Notes under the pieces: model-generated | What the model saw: the letters and a program-made list of their open reading frames with translations, nothing else | Databases searched by the model: none | What the model was told of the DNA's origin: nothing | Made by a program: the position numbers and the translations under genes | Part shown: in pieces, positions 31,626-44,814 of the stretch | Numbering within the stretch: position 1 is the stretch's first letter | Layout: each line of letters starts with the position of its first letter | Assembly: GCF_004664715.2 (NCBI RefSeq) | Contig: NC_051083.1 | Coordinates: forward strand, 115,206,534-115,270,533 | Direction of reading: 5' to 3' | Source of the DNA: Peromyscus leucopus | Taxonomy: Eukaryota; Chordata; Mammalia; Rodentia; Cricetidae | Length of the DNA: 64,000 nucleotides

Positions 31626-33545
31626 TTGGCCAAAGGGGTCCCATGGGAACCCCGGAAACAGGTTGTTGTCAAGCCTATAGGTTGCTCTCCACAAACTGAC
31701 AAGACTCTGTTGCTGAATACTGTACCTACATAACTAATTAAACATAGAGACATTGATTTGGTGCCTACACAGATAGAGTGTTTATCACTACATTCCAGTG
31801 TCTTTGGTACAGGAAGGTATTCTGAACACTATCAAAGGAGAAACATAAACACCAAATATTTACAAAATCGTCGATCCACACTGGTGTGCTGCCTGTAAGA
31901 TATGTTAGTGCAATGGTGGCACAAAGCTTGTGGGAGTAACCAACCTATATCTGATTTGACTTAAGGCCTGCTCCAAAATATGGAACCCATGCCCAACACA
32001 GCTTGGTTGACCAAGAACCCGAGAACAGATATCCTAGGAACATAAGGTGAAATCATATATATAGCAATAAAATGACTCCTGCTGGCATTCTGCCTTACTC
32101 ATAGTTCATTGCCTTGTTGATATATAATCAGAGAAGCTGCCTCCTGCAAAAGATGGGGAGAAACACAGAGACCCACAGCCAGACAATATGTGGAGAGTAA
32201 GAGACTTTGGAACACTAAGGCCTAGATGAGACGTCTCCATCAAATCCCCCTCTCAGTGCCCAGGGACCTCTAAGGAGGAGGTGGTGGAATGAATGTAAGG
32301 GCCAGCAGGGAAGCAAGACACCAAGGAAATAAGACCCTCTAAAACAGACTGAGGCAGCATGCACAGGGCCTTCACAGGTCTGTGCCAGATGGGTTCCTAC
32401 AACAGAAAGGATCAAAAGAAGGAAGTCCCTATCTAACCCAAAAGCTATCTCCAACTGATAACCACTTGCAAATGAAAATTTAGTTTCCTGAAAGGTAGTC
32501 TCACTGGGGAAACAAACTATTCTTAAGAGCAAGCCACATGCCCACCAGTAGATGGCAAACAGAAAACTGAGACAGTGGCAACTTTGGAATAAGAAACTAT
32601 TGATAGAACTGTATACACTAATCTGTTAGTTGCAATGAATCTAAGCTGAAAGTAAAAATTCAGTGTAAGACTAATCATTAGTATTTATTGATAACAATGA
32701 AGATGAGGTGAAAGTAAACACGCAATAGTAGATAAAAGACAGAAATGAATGGTTGGGCATGGTGGCACATGCCTATAATCCTAGCACTTGAGAAGCAAAG
32801 GCAGGCACATCTCTGTGAGTTTGAGGCCCACCTGATCTATAAAGCAAGTTCCAGGATAGCCACACAGAGAAACCCTGTCTTGAAAAAAAGACGGAGATGA
32901 GGAACGTTAGGGTAGATAAGATAACCTAAAATGGTCCCACCACACAGGAGGCTGAGACATGGATTCCCTACAACAGTCTATATTCTGAAAAAGAAAGAAT
33001 AGGGATATCTCAGTCAAAACTCAGGAGCTCAGAAAACCCCATGCAAGAGGAGGCAGGAAGAGTCTAAGAGTTAGAGGGGATGGAGGACACAAGGAGAACA
33101 AGACCCCCTAAATCAACTGTGCAAAGATCATCTGAAGTCATAGTTACTGGAACTGCAACCACGGGGATATCATGGGTCTGCACTAGTTCCTCTGTGGATA
33201 TATTATACCTCTCAGTTTAGTATTTGTATGGGAATCCTGAGTGTGTGAATGAGTGTGTCTCTGATTCTTGTGCCTTCCCTTGGGGTTCTTTTTCTTCTCT
33301 TTGTTTGTCTTGTCCAACTTGGATATGATGGGTTTCGTTTTATCTTTTTATATGTTATTTTATGTTTTGTTATCTCTTAGAAGCTTGTTCTTTTCTTATG
33401 AGAGACAGAAATGGAGCAGATCTGGATGGGAGAGGATGTGGAGAGGAACTTGGAGGAGCAGAAAGAGAAGAAACTGTGGTAATCAGGATCTATTGTATGA
33501 GAAAAGAATCTATTTTCAATAAAAGAGAAAAAGAATAAACGTGGC
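31626..33545 (+). mobile_element. Rodent L1 3' UTR (second subfamily), sense
   Basis: Landmarks in order: tgtgctgcctgtaagatatg, gtggcacaaagcttgtggga, ggagaaacacagagacccac, agacgtctccatcaaatccc, gaatgagtgtgtctctgatt, ttatctcttagaagcttgtt, agaatctattttcaataaaa, then an A-rich end. It is interrupted by a B1 at 32752-32898. It separates two parts of the surrounding L1 debris. Confidence 0.8.
32752..32898 (+). repeat. B1 SINE
   Basis: gttgggcatggtggcacatg, ctataatcctagcacttgag, catctctgtgagtttgaggc, cagagaaaccctgtcttgaa plus A-run. Full-length and moderately diverged. Confidence 0.92.
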
Positions 33546-33549
33546 TAAG

Positions 33550-35640
33550 AAATACTTCAAAAATGTTCATCGTTCCTACCAACTAGGGAAATTAATTTTC
33601 AATTAAAACAAAATTGCTATTTCATGTTACTCCAGTCAGAATGGCAAAAGGATCAACAAAACAGCTTACAATAAATGCTGGGGTGGATGCTAGGAAAAGG
33701 GGAACCCTCATTCACTGTTGGCCAGATTGTAATCTGGTGAAGGCACTATGAAAATTAGTATGGAGAATTCTCAAAAAGCTAAAAGCAAATCTAGTCTTTG
33801 ACCTAGCTATACCACTCCTTGGCATATGCTGAAAGAAGTTAACATCCTTCTCCACAGATTCTTGCTCAGCTATGTTAATTGCTGCTCTATTCACAATATC
33901 TAGGAAATGTCCTTCAACTGATGTCGGGATAATGAAAGTGGTATAGATACAATGTGGAATACTATTCAGCTGTAAAGAAAAATGAAATCATGTACTTTGC
34001 AGGTAAATGGATGGAACTAGAAAAGATTATATTGAGGAAGATAATCCAGACCCAGAAACAAATGTTCGCATGTTCTTTCTTACTGGAAGCTCATAGCTCT
34101 AAATCTTCAGATGCAAACAGTTATCCTGGAGTAACTGTCTAAACCAGGAAAGTAAAAAGGAACCATTTCCTGGATATAATGGTAGGGCAACAAAGAAGTG
34201 TACAGGGATCTAATTGGGGAAATGGGAGCCACTAATTCAGAGGGAGATCAGTACAGAAGAAGGAGAAAAAAAGGTGAAGTTACAGTAAGGATATTTGGAA
34301 AAGTCAAGGGAACTATGCTGTTAACTTCCTACCTAAAAAAATAACTATAAAACAGTTAAGTGAATTTTTTTCTTCTGGGCTGACAATGGTACGTCCAAGA
34401 TTCAAAGACTACATAACAAAAAACCCCAATAGCAAGCATGAGAACTCTTCTTTTGTGTTTTTGGTCAGGATTGCCTAAGAGACTCCCAAAACATTACAGG
34501 CTATTATTATTGTCTTTGGTTTTCTCCCAGAAGTAGAAATTAAGTCCCTGTTACTGTTGACACCATGCACTTCAGACACAGGGCTCAGAAGCCCCTAAGC
34601 TGTAACTGACCTGAATTCTTCCTCCCTGAGGACTAATTTTCATGGTACTGGAAAGTGTCATGCAAGCTTCCAAAAGGAGGAAGCAATCCACAGTCCTACC
34701 CAGCTATGATGCCTATGAACCACAGCAATGTTCAGCACGGCACAAGAAACCTAAGGGTTCAATAGTGGCATGCATATCGTTGAAGTAACCATCAGGTCTC
34801 CAATTGTACTTAAGATCAGCTCAACAAGGAAGTCATGCTTGGTAATAAAAAGCTAGCCAACTACTCAGGGCTAATAAAGTCACAGATCTTGGAGGAGTAT
34901 CTACAATCACCAATTTATTAAACCAGCAAAATCCCTTACTACACTCTTAATATTTATCTCTATGCCCACAGATAAGTGTAGTCCTCCGTTTCATCAAGGA
35001 AACTCATGTTTGCAATGGAGACCATCACAGAAAACCACAACTAATGAAAATACAGAGTTGTGGAGCCCAGCCCCAGTGGATAAGTCTACAAAACAACTCC
35101 TGTTCTTAGGTCTAGAGGATTATTGTAGAAGAGGGGACACAGTGATTGTAAGAGCCACAGGAACAGGGAGTTTGCTGTGAGACTGTGTATCCTGGAATTG
35201 TCAGAAGCAACACCTATGAAATCTCACCAATATGACTGGCTAAACATGTGTTGAAAAAGGACAACAATGGACATGCCAAAGTGGATGTGGAAAAGCCCAG
35301 GGGTCCTCAACCTCACAGAAAGAACTACAGGCAACTAATAAATACTGAGAGTGGAGACACAGACATTTCCCAGAAAGAGCACACCAATTGGTTATCCAAT
35401 TCCATAAAAATATACATACAAGTAACATTATATAGACTAAGTATGTTATGTTTAAGAACATATGTACACACATATATGAATGTAACAAGAGTTAATGAAA
35501 GAAGAGGCTATGAATTTGAAAAAGATTCAATAGGGGAATATGGGAAGATTTGGAGGGATGAAAGGAAAGGGGGAAAATGGTATATTTATATTGTAATCTC
35601 AAAAATAAGAGGAAAATATTTTTAAATGAATGAGTTAAAT
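33550..35640 (+). mobile_element. L1 ORF2 3' end and Lx-type 3' UTR
   Basis: ORF2 C-terminal debris (33550-34070): cactccttggcatatgctga, ggatggaactagaaaagatt. It is followed by an L1 3' UTR of about 1.5 kb: caccatgcacttcagacaca, cctacccagctatgatgcct, ctactcagggctaataaagt, agagcacaccaattggttat, gaagaggctatgaatttgaa, and an AATAAGAGGAAAA end. This is the most complete Lx-type 3' UTR in the window and a useful reference for the fragments elsewhere. Open frames here are non-genic. Confidence 0.85.
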
Positions 35641-36594
35641 GCAAAAAAGAAACTATTGACATCATCTCCATCTAGCTGCAACAATTTTTATTCATAATGA
35701 GTTTGACATTTCCACAGATCTGTCATAGAACATAATAGACCATAATAGCAAAAAAAAGCACTGTAACTTTAAAGTGTGAAAAATTGTTTGGGATAAGTGG
35801 CCACAACAGAATATAGTGGGGAAATCTTTCTAATAATTCACAAGAACCATAGTTATGTATCTTACAGAGAAGCTCCAGATACTGATGGAGAAATTTGTGA
35901 GAAAGCAGAGGTAATTCAATATGGATAACAGCAATGAGAATATTAGCCCATGACATGCAGTAGATGAATGATATTGCAGAAAAGAAGAGGAACTTCAATA
36001 CAGCCTGTCAAAGGATCCCACCAAAGTGAACTCCATCACCATCTAGCATTTTTCTCACGTGTAGGCATCTCCATCTTTTTTTTGAAGAGAACAGTGGTAA
36101 AACAAAGAAGGAATCAAAGAAAGTTCAGAGCTGAAAGTTGAAGGGGGAATTTTACCCCAAGGGGGAAGAAATCCAGAGTCTACCCCACTTCCTATGTTCC
36201 TTTGAGTCTTCTTTCAGCCTTGGTTAGGGAAATCGCCAATGCCAATGAGAGATTGTACTGCCTCATCCTCTCACACAGGCTATCTACACTTGAACAGGCA
36301 GGGCCACACCACCTTTATAGACTATATTAACAGAAATTTCCTGAGGGATTGAACTTGATTTGTGTATATACTAAGGGTTTTACTAGTGAAACACAGCCCT
36401 TGAAAGGAATTTCTATGCCCGCCAAAGCATTCACTTAGTCTAGAATGATGCTTAGATGCCTTCAGATAAAAGGATAAATAATTCAAAATCTAAATGAAAC
36501 AGTTCCCTTATTTTAGCCTCTACAAGAAAATTTAATTTATTTTTTTCTTGTTATTGTTCAAGTTTTGAGCACTAATTGTGTATAGAAAAGAATG
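35641..36594. other. Noncoding stretch, no repeat recognised
   Basis: Single-copy-looking sequence with scattered purine-rich segments. A 91-codon frame (35723-35998, minus) shows no recognisable domain. I see no gene. Confidence 0.4.
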
Positions 36595-37030
36595 TTTTAA
36601 AAACATATTTTAATTAAAATATTATTATGTCACTTCCCCCTTCTCTTTTATCCCTCTAAACCCTCTCATGCCACCTCACTGTCTCTCAAGTTGATGACTT
36701 CTTTTTTTTTTTGCTTTTTAACAATATAGATAGATAGATGATGATAGATAGATAGATAGATGATAGATAGATAGATACAACCTGCTAAGTTAGTTTTTTT
36801 GTTTGTGTGTATATAAATTCAGGGTTGACAACTCTGTATTAGATAATCAGTTAGAGGACTCATCCTTGGGAGAAGCTAATTTCTCCACTCTCAGCAATTG
36901 TTAGTGGAGAGAACATTACAGAAGAGGAGGCAAAAAGATTTTAAAAGTGGAGGACCAAGAAGTGTGCTGTGAAATTTTGTCTCCTAGTAACAGCTGTCAA
37001 AACAAGACCTGAACAATGACAGTATCAACG
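36595..37030 (-). mobile_element. L1 3' UTR with inverted 5' segment (candidate twin-primed)
   Basis: Antisense 3' end first (attattatgtcacttccccc, ctctcatgccacctcactgt), a GATA microsatellite, then antisense ggttgacaactctgtattag to about 36900. Sense 3' UTR follows (gaagtgtgctgtgaaatttt, gtctcctagtaacagctgtc). The order matches the proven case at 16118-17797, but I could not find a target-site duplication. Confidence 0.6.
36725..36778 (+). repeat. (GATA)n microsatellite
   Basis: Imperfect GATA/TAGA repeats with a few GATGATAGATA interruptions, sitting within the antisense L1 3' end. Confidence 0.95.
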
Positions 37031-38227
37031 GAAATCAAATTCTTTGACACAATAGGATGAGAGATGGAGTAGAACTTGAGTATCTTGTCATCAAACTCAA
37101 GGAATTTAAAGAGAGATTTGATCATGATGAGGCATCAGAGATGTACCAAGTGAAATTGCAATCTTTGTCCAGGATAGCTCTATTGTGAAGTAGCTAAATT
37201 ATTATTCAAAGAATCAGTGAGGATTCTAGCAAAGAATGCTAAAGCAGGTGCATTTTAGTTGATTATGTTTTTGCTGTATTGATACACAGGAGCTGTGTTT
37301 TTATTATCCATAGAATGACACACAATAAATACATGTCTTTCCTGCCTCAAAGTTGAGACTTTCCAATAAAACGATGGTTGAGTGAAAATATATGAACGTA
37401 CAAAGATATGCTAATGCAGGTGATGGCTGTTTCTGGGGGAAGGAATACAGTAAGATTTCCTCCCAGTCAACTTCGTTGTCTCTTTTCAAAGTGTATGGAC
37501 CTTGGGAATTCAGTAGCTGCATTTGTGAACATCTTTCTTTTCTGCCTGGTACTAGGAACAGTATTCAGTCATGGAAGAGCTTTATAAATGGTTGAAATGT
37601 TGGGATCTATTTCCTACCCTCTTTGTATCCTTGCCAATAAACACCTCTAAGAGCACATGGAAAACCCATTCAGTACTGCCAGGAATGCCCAGGAGACCTT
37701 AAGCAAGAGTAGTGTTGAGTGATGTTTTCTTAGCCACTTTACTCCCCTAACTAAGGCTCATAGATCTATTACCTTGGTACTTGGTATTAAATTATGCTTA
37801 AGCAGCTTTTTCGTACCGAGGGTAACTAACTTAACTTTTATTTATCAGCCAGGGCCCATACAAAAGTAAAAAGCAGCTTAACTTTTTTTAAAATAATCTC
37901 TCTTGCAAAGAAAAAATGGTTTTAAAAAATAATCCTCTTTTTTAATGTAAATGTGTTTCTTATTTTAAGTAGACTAAAACTTTACACCACAGGTCTCCAA
38001 CCCCCCTCATATCCCCACATATACTCAGCCCCTCATACTTCCACATCTCCCACAACCCCACACTTACAACTCTTGTCCTCACATACCCCATAGTAATTTA
38101 AAATATATATGAAGCTATGTTCTTTTTAGGGTTAAAAATATGCTGTTCTGTATAAGCAAATTTCCTAAGTACTGACACAAATGAGGAGCCAGGTAGAGAG
38201 CAAGGAATGAGAGAAGAGAGGAGAGAC
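37031..38227. other. Noncoding stretch, nothing recognised
   Basis: No repeat or gene identified. A C-rich patch (about 37990-38095) with accccacac-type runs is the only compositional feature. Confidence 0.4.
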
Positions 38228-38365
38228 TTTTGAGACTTTCGGTATGTAGTTTTGATGGCATAGAACTCATTGTGTAGACCATGATGGCCCCAAATTCACA
38301 GTGATGTACTTGCTTCTGTCTCCCCAGTCCTGGAATTAAAAATGTGCATCATCAGGTTCAGGTAA
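38228..38365 (-). repeat. Old B1 SINE, antisense
   Basis: tgagactttcggtatgtagt, tagaactcattgtgtagacc, gtctccccagtcctggaatt are decayed antisense B1 landmarks. Confidence 0.65.
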
Positions 38366-39794
38366 TCTATTTTTAAAATAGTTAGAGGGCCATTAAGAGA
38401 AAATTAAAATTGAGAGGTGACAGTGTACAATAAATTGGAGTAGACAGAAGAAAGAGAACATGCATATCAAGTTGGGATATAGAATAAAGAAACTTTTTGG
38501 GTGTGGTAAAAGAGAGTCAAGCTATAGCTGGAAGAAAATTATAGGATGGTAAAGTTATGCTTAGTGGGAGATCAAATTGTTCTGTCTAAGTAAAACTAGT
38601 TATCTTATAATGATGACATAGGTTGTTTCATGCATTAGTAGGCTCATTGATGCCACATCCAACTCCACCTGGATCTGAGGTCTAGGAGCACAGAGTGAAT
38701 GAACTTGGGATATTCTGTATGATGCCATCATTATGAGAATGAAGGAGATACAGGGAAATAGGAGCATATCTCGAGAGAGTAGGAGAGAATTGGCATACTG
38801 AAGAGAATGAGCTAAGCAGGAAGATAAGCCAAGGGACCAGAGAGGAAGAAAGTGAGCTAAGAGGAACAGCAAGAGAGGCAGTGAGTGCTTGAGCACTCCT
38901 CCTCCCCAAGATGTCTTTAGTAATTCACTGCACTTCCACACTCCCTGCTAGTTCAACCCACTGCTTATATCTCTATCACACAACTGAGCTTATTAGAAAG
39001 TGACCCAATGGGTTACTAGTGATCAAATCCAGTATTCTTTGTCATTGCTGTAATGTGACTTCTTACTTTGATTTCTTCTAAGAACCGTTGTATTTTGATT
39101 TCCTCCTCATGTCCCTGATTACATTCCTTTATTATATTTTTCACATCTGTAGTTAAGTCACCAAGATTTAATGCAGGTCTCTGCTTCGTCTCCAGTGTAG
39201 CTTCCCTTGTCACCTTCCTTATGTCTAACTTGTAAATATATGCATCTCTTAAGTTTGAGTGACATTTAAGATAAAATAGTCACAAACACTGAATTTTAGT
39301 GGCCTGACATGAAACAGGTTCATTTTTTGTTCATGCTACATATCCATAAGCAATGGGGCTCTGTGCATTGAAATTCAGGCACCAAGCCTGACAGGAGATT
39401 CCACTTGACATGTACTTTAATGATGACAGAGGCAGGACAAGAGAAGCTTAGAGGAATCTGTACTGCCCTTTAAGCTTCTATCTGGAAGTGACAGAGCCTT
39501 TTTATTTCCTGACACAGAGCTGGCTAAAGCAGTGGTGTGATGATGCTGCCTTGTACATGGAAGAATATGGGGACTGGAGTAATTGTAAAAAAAAATCCCA
39601 GTGATCACCGTTATGTTTCCTACTCATTTCTATAACCTTGTTCTTTATATAGATTGTCATATCTGGCATTATGAGTCTATCCAGTTCTTCATACCAGTAA
39701 CTCCTGAAAGTTATAGCTAGAAATCTTTAAGAATAACATGATTGTATGGTTTCTTGAGCCCTAAACTGTAAGAAATCTTAAAAAGTAATTTTTG
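38366..39794. other. Noncoding stretch with an unexplained minus-strand open frame
   Basis: No repeat recognised. On the minus strand a frame stays open from about 39270 to 39016 (about 85 codons from stop to stop) and ends in ...MTKNTGFDH. Its composition is protein-like (EEEIKIQRFLEEI) but I recognise no family. It could be an old processed-gene remnant or chance. Confidence 0.35.
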
Positions 39795-39945
39795 GTTTAT
39801 TTGAGAGACAAGGACTCTATGTAGTTCTGGATGAATAGACACACATTATGTAGCCCAGGCTGGTCTCAAACTCATGACAGTTATCCTGCCTAGGTTTCCT
39901 GAGTGCAAGGACTGCAGGATGAACTGCTATGCTTTGCTAAAATAA
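39795..39945 (-). repeat. Old B1 SINE, antisense
   Basis: tgagagacaaggactctatg, tatgtagcccaggctggtct, caaactcatgacagttatcc, and then an A-run. Confidence 0.75.
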
Positions 39946-40163
39946 AAAAAATTAAAATGTATCTGTAATTATTCCATTACATTCTAAAATATCATTGTTT
40001 TTCCTGTACTTCTGCTAAAGACACTTAAGTTTTCATAATAAAGCATACTAAGAAACTTAATCACCATCCTTCCTTATTGCAATTTCCCCATCAGTCACTA
40101 AGTACACCGAGTCTCACTATACATCTCTCCTTTACTGATGTATATTCATTAAGATAGCATTGA

Positions 40164-40385
40164 TGGGGCTAGAGAGATGATTCAGAAGTTAAGAGCAATT
40201 GCTGCTCTTCCAGAAGACCTGGGTTTGATTCCCAGCATCCACATGGCAGCTTATAACCATCAGTAACTATAGTTCTAGAGAATCTGATGTACTTTTCTGG
40301 CCTCATCCCATACCAGGCACACATTAGGGTGAATAAACATACATGCAGACAAAATACTCAACAATGTTAAAAATAGGGTTGAATT
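40164..40385 (+). repeat. B2-family SINE
   Basis: ggggctagagagatgattca, gaagttaagagcaattgctg, ctcttccagaagacctgggt and tgattcccagcatccacatg are the tRNA-related B2 head with pol III box regions. The body and an A-rich end follow. Confidence 0.9.
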
Positions 40386-40399
40386 ATATAAAGACATTT

Positions 40400-40800
40400 C
40401 AGACAAGTACATCTTGTACTTTGACCATATTATGCCCTTGACACACTCCCTTTTCTCTCCTCCCCTTTCCTAGTGTCCTTCCTTCCCTGTCACCATGTGT
40501 ATGTGTGTGAACATATACATGGTTTTATGTCTCAGATTCACAAATGAGAACATATATGATACTTGTCTTTCTATGTCTAGCTTACTTTGCTTGATATGAA
40601 GATTTCCATTCCATTCACTTTCAAGTAAATGACATTTTTTCTTCTTTATGCCCAAATAAAGCATTATAATATATATGAGCCACATTTTCTTTATTCTTTC
40701 ATCAGTTGCTGGACACCTAGGCTGATTCAAGGAATTGGCTATTCTGAATAGCATGCAATGTCTCTTTAATATGGATGCTGGTTTTTGTCTTATCAAATTA
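40400..40800 (-). mobile_element. Old L1 ORF2 3' end, antisense
   Basis: cttactttgcttgatatgaa, tttattctttcatcagttgc, tggacacctaggctgattca and ctattctgaatagcatgcaa follow the antisense ORF2 C-terminal order. Confidence 0.7.
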
Positions 40801-40869
40801 TCTTTTGTCAAAGTCCTCTGTTTGTCTTTTACATGGACTCTTTTTCTGCCCTGTTCCTCTATGTTAGAC

Positions 40870-41210
40870 ATTTCTGCCAGAGTAATTTTATGTTTCGATT
40901 ATATCTCCCCCATACTTCAAAACCTTGTTTCATTTTCAACTTCCTACAGAGCTAAACCCTTCCTCTCCTTGAGTAAATGAAATTTAACAGGCGGATATTG
41001 AACAACTATAATGTGTGTGACACAGCTAACTGCTATATTTTAAAGCATTCTGTGCATATTTCTATTAAAGCACTCTTTATTAAATTGCCACTGTTAGTTT
41101 AGAGATCCATTTGGCTGCTAGGTTAAGGTAGAGACTGTGATTTCCTTTCATGTGTATCCAGTGCTTAGTATAATATTAAGGACAAAAATGGCACTCTATA
41201 AATCTAGGAA
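40870..41210 (+). mobile_element. L2 (LINE-2) 3' fragment
   Basis: cttcaaaaccttgtttcatt with a cctacagagctaaaccctt-like segment, then gtagagactgtgatttcctt and cagtgcttagtataatatta followed by actctataaatc, in L2 3' end order. Ancient. Confidence 0.55.
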
Positions 41211-42184
41211 AACTAATATGTTAAAAGAAACAGACACAGAGGGAAGACACCTGCCTGGGAAGAGGAATCCATGTAGTAGGTAGGAAAGATGAATTCTGAA
41301 GACATAGAAGTTTAAATGAGACCAATAACCAGCTTTGCCACTCCATGGTATAAAATTCAGTCAGAAAGGGATGCATTTTGATCAGAAGTGCTTTTGTTCC
41401 TTTCCAATTTATTTCTATATAATTATAACTATTTGTGGTTCCAAATTTCCAGTATTTTTGCAAGAGGTTTTTAATGTTTCAGAATTCCAGGATTTGATGG
41501 CCAGATTTATATTTCTGCTAGCTAACTATGTTTTCTTATGATAGGCTGAAGAATAAATACTATAAAAACAAAGTAGTTTTGTGGTGATTTGGGAGAAAAT
41601 GAGGGAAAGGAAGGTAGAGTCAAACAAGTTTTCTGAATCCTGTACTCATATAGATTGCAAAGGATGAGATAGCTTTTTAGAAACCAAAGTGGATGCTGGG
41701 CCCTCACTGGGACTCCTCTTGGTTATCCTGCTGTTGCCCTGTGTTGTGGAAATCCTGCAGCTTTGGATCTGTGTTCCAGCAGATCACAGATGGGGTGGAT
41801 CAACTTGTAAAACCCTGGTTCTGGGCCTGAGTAGTTGCAGGTCTCGAACCAGACCAATGACTCTTTGCAATGAACACTTGCAAGTAAAGATATATAGACA
41901 AAAGGATTTGCTTCATGACTCACTAAGGGACACCACAGCTTCTGTGATGAGATTTTCCCCCTTTTTTTCTCTTCAATTTTATCGGGGGGAGGAGGCTGCA
42001 AGGATACAGGGTGGATATGCAAGGACAGGAAATGAATGGGATCTAGGTGCATGATATGAAAGACACAAAGAATAAATAACATGAAAGTTAAGAAAAAGAA
42101 GCCAAAGTGGAATATCTGAGGTTAGAATTATCCTACATATTTTAATTATGAGAAACAATAGGATATGCAAAGGTATAGGTTTTG
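41211..42184. other. Noncoding stretch, nothing recognised
   Basis: Overlapping open frames on both strands at 41689-42082 (about 120 codons each) share the same bases, have no recognisable motifs and begin in different contexts. I treat them as chance. Confidence 0.4.
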
Positions 42185-42385
42185 CACACAGACCTGGATC
42201 TGAGTCTTGCTACTTCCAAGTAAACTTGGTCTAGCCACTTAAGCTCTCGAATAAAGTTCTGCCATTTTTAAAACAATTTCTAACTCAAAGTGATGTTATG
42301 AATATTAAATGAGATTATGCAGAAATGCTACTTTGGGTATACAGTAAACAGTCAGATTAATTTTTAGCCTACTATTGTTATAGGA
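42185..42385 (+). repeat. MIR SINE
   Basis: gacctggatctgagtcttgc, aacttggtctagccacttaa, gtgatgttatgaatattaaa and acagtaaacagtcagatta match the sense MIR order. Confidence 0.7.
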
Positions 42386-43444
42386 GCCTCAGTGTGCTGC
42401 TTAGGTGACATAGGTTTTAACTGGAAGCTAGAGAAAATGACCTTTTAGGTTATTACAGGCCTATGATTCTGACTTTGTAATTCTTTGGCTAGGAGCAAAA
42501 TAAACTTTACTCACCAAGCCCTGTGCTGATCTGATAACCCCAAAGCCCAGACACACTGCATAATTCTCCGACAGCAATAACTCAGCTGCCAGTTCCCAGG
42601 CAGAGGGTAGGAGAAAGTCCAATATCCGGGCAGTGTTAGGATCTACAACTTCCTGTGCTTGGCCTAGTGAAATCTGACCAGATAAGAGCAGTCAATAAGA
42701 ACATCTCCTGACAGCAAAGCTCCTGTTATATCTGACTATGAATATATTGATGTTAAATACCTGAATCAATAAGGTTCATTTGAATAGTCACCTATGATTA
42801 TAAGAAATCTGGGGGAAAGTCTTCATAATTGTGGCACAAACTGAAAGGTCTCTTTCTATAAAGAGTGATATCTTGCTTGTTATGTGAGGAGAGATGCCTT
42901 AGCTTTTAGAACTTGCACCGAGTCATCTCCATGTGATATCCAAAATGAAACCAAGTCTCAGTTCCTGATCCTGAAAATCACATGATGTTCTCATCAAGGC
43001 TTTCACTTGAAGGTCAGAAGTTTTTCCAACATTAGTCACACACTTGAATAAGAAAGCAAGCATTGCTTTGAAGATGCTTACTACCTATACATTCAATTTC
43101 CAAGGGGTTCTTGTCCTTTAGAAACCCAAGGGACCAAATGCCTGGGGCATAACTTATTGTTTCCCTTGCCTGTTCTACAATGACTACGGATACTATCCAG
43201 GTAAACATTTTGATAACTAGATTCTTCAAGTGAGTCATCCCGCTTTCTTCCCTTGAAGCAATTTCCTAAGTGTGATCATATGCCTCCTTTTCTCCAAATG
43301 TCATAGAGAAGTGAATTGTATGGTTTTGACTATAAAATGTCAGGAGCTCACTTATGAATCCTGTTCCTTTTGTAAGAAGCCCGGGCTATGGACATGATAA
43401 ACACTTAAAAAAAAAAAAAGCGGCATGGCTTCAGTATTTGGCTG
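42386..43444. other. Noncoding stretch, nothing recognised
   Basis: Single-copy-looking sequence. A 13-base A-run lies at about 43407-43420. No gene, RNA or repeat could be assigned. Confidence 0.4.
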
Positions 43445-43645
43445 CAAGCTCATTGTTGTCAGGCAAGTCTCAGTTGAAATTCTCTCTTTGCAACTTCCTA
43501 ATTGTGTGAACTCAAACAGAAGTTACAGATTTCAGCTTTTCACCTGGAAAATGAATGTGACTATATTAATACTAGGGTAGGAAAGTGGCTTGGGGGATAA
43601 ACTAAAACAATGCACAGTAGTGTCTGATTCAAGGGTTCACTAAAT
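43445..43645 (+). repeat. MIR SINE
   Basis: gcaacttcctaattgtgtga, cagcttttcacctggaaaat and gaatgtgactatattaatac align with the MIR core and 3' half. Confidence 0.65.
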
Positions 43646-43808
43646 TGGACTGGCTGTAATAAGAATACAATTGAGCTCATTTCTTTCGGGATTCACTGAG
43701 AGAATGTAACTGTATGGTAACTGTGTTTATAAACATTTTATTAAGTTTGAGAAAATTAGGAAAGTATTTCATCAATCATCCATATACATGGCATATCTTA
43801 TGTCTAGA

Positions 43809-43810
<2 letters not shown>

Positions 43811-43850
<40 letters not shown>

Positions 43851-43870
43851 CTTGTGTGTGTGTGTGTGTA
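43811..43870 (+). repeat. (TG)n microsatellite
   Basis: Two TG blocks separated by a tcttg interruption, about 60 bp in all. Confidence 0.96.
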
Positions 43871-44814
43871 CATACACAGAAAGGTGCAGCTCCTGTGAGA
43901 CTGCAGCTATAATCCCTTAAGACTCCATAAACTTCTTAGGTCTAGCTGTATTGGGAGGTACATGTACAGTAGGAATTTGAAATTCCAAAAGTCTTATCAT
44001 TAAAGGACAGCAGGGGATGGTGTCCCCTTAGTTGTGTTATAGTGCGACAGGATAAGCCCTGAGACATGATGTACTTTTACTTTTCTAGCCATAGTTTGAT
44101 AATTCCCTATTTCACTTTTCCTCGTTATATTGTTAACTCACTGAGAAAATGGAAATGTATGTCTAATTCTTCCCACTGGAAAAAAAACAGCCAGGATACA
44201 TTGGGGAGCAAATTTAAAGCATTCTTTACAGAAGGTCCATGATACCAAGACTTGGTAACATAGCTGAACTTCTCTGTCTGAAGAAGACAGAAATCTAGAA
44301 GAAAGGATAACTTGGACTTGAAGGGCTAAGAATATGGAACTACTTTCACTTTATGAATGTCAGTTACCTGGTATTAGAAGTGCTTCTTAAGTCAATGGGA
44401 CTCTAGGTTTATCTGTGTCTGTATGTCCTTGAAACATAACTTTAAGCATTGAATTTTGCCTTATTGAAAGAGTTTCCTTTCAAGACTGAGGTGAAATTTG
44501 CATTGAATGAAACATAAAATAAAAAATGTAAATTTTCAAAATGTATATGCATTTGTAACTACAATTTTACCAAAATATGCAACCTGTCTATATGACTCAT
44601 TTCTTTGTATCACATTACAATCTCCACACTCATAAACAGCCACTGCTCTGTTTCCTCCCTCCCAGAATGATTTTGGTAGTCTTTGAACTTCATATGCATA
44701 GAGACACACACCATGCATATTTCCTTATCTAGCTTTTTCACATAGCAGTTTTGAGATTTATTGATGCTACTGCATGTGACAGTTTTTTTAATTAGTTTTG
44801 GATGGTTTGACATA
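43871..44814. other. Noncoding stretch, nothing recognised
   Basis: AT-rich single-copy-looking sequence between the TG tract and the L1 fragment. Confidence 0.4.

Noticed and set aside
41689..42082. Overlapping frames of about 120 codons on both strands
   Set aside because: No motif on either strand; overlap of two unrelated long frames in the same bases is best explained by base composition.
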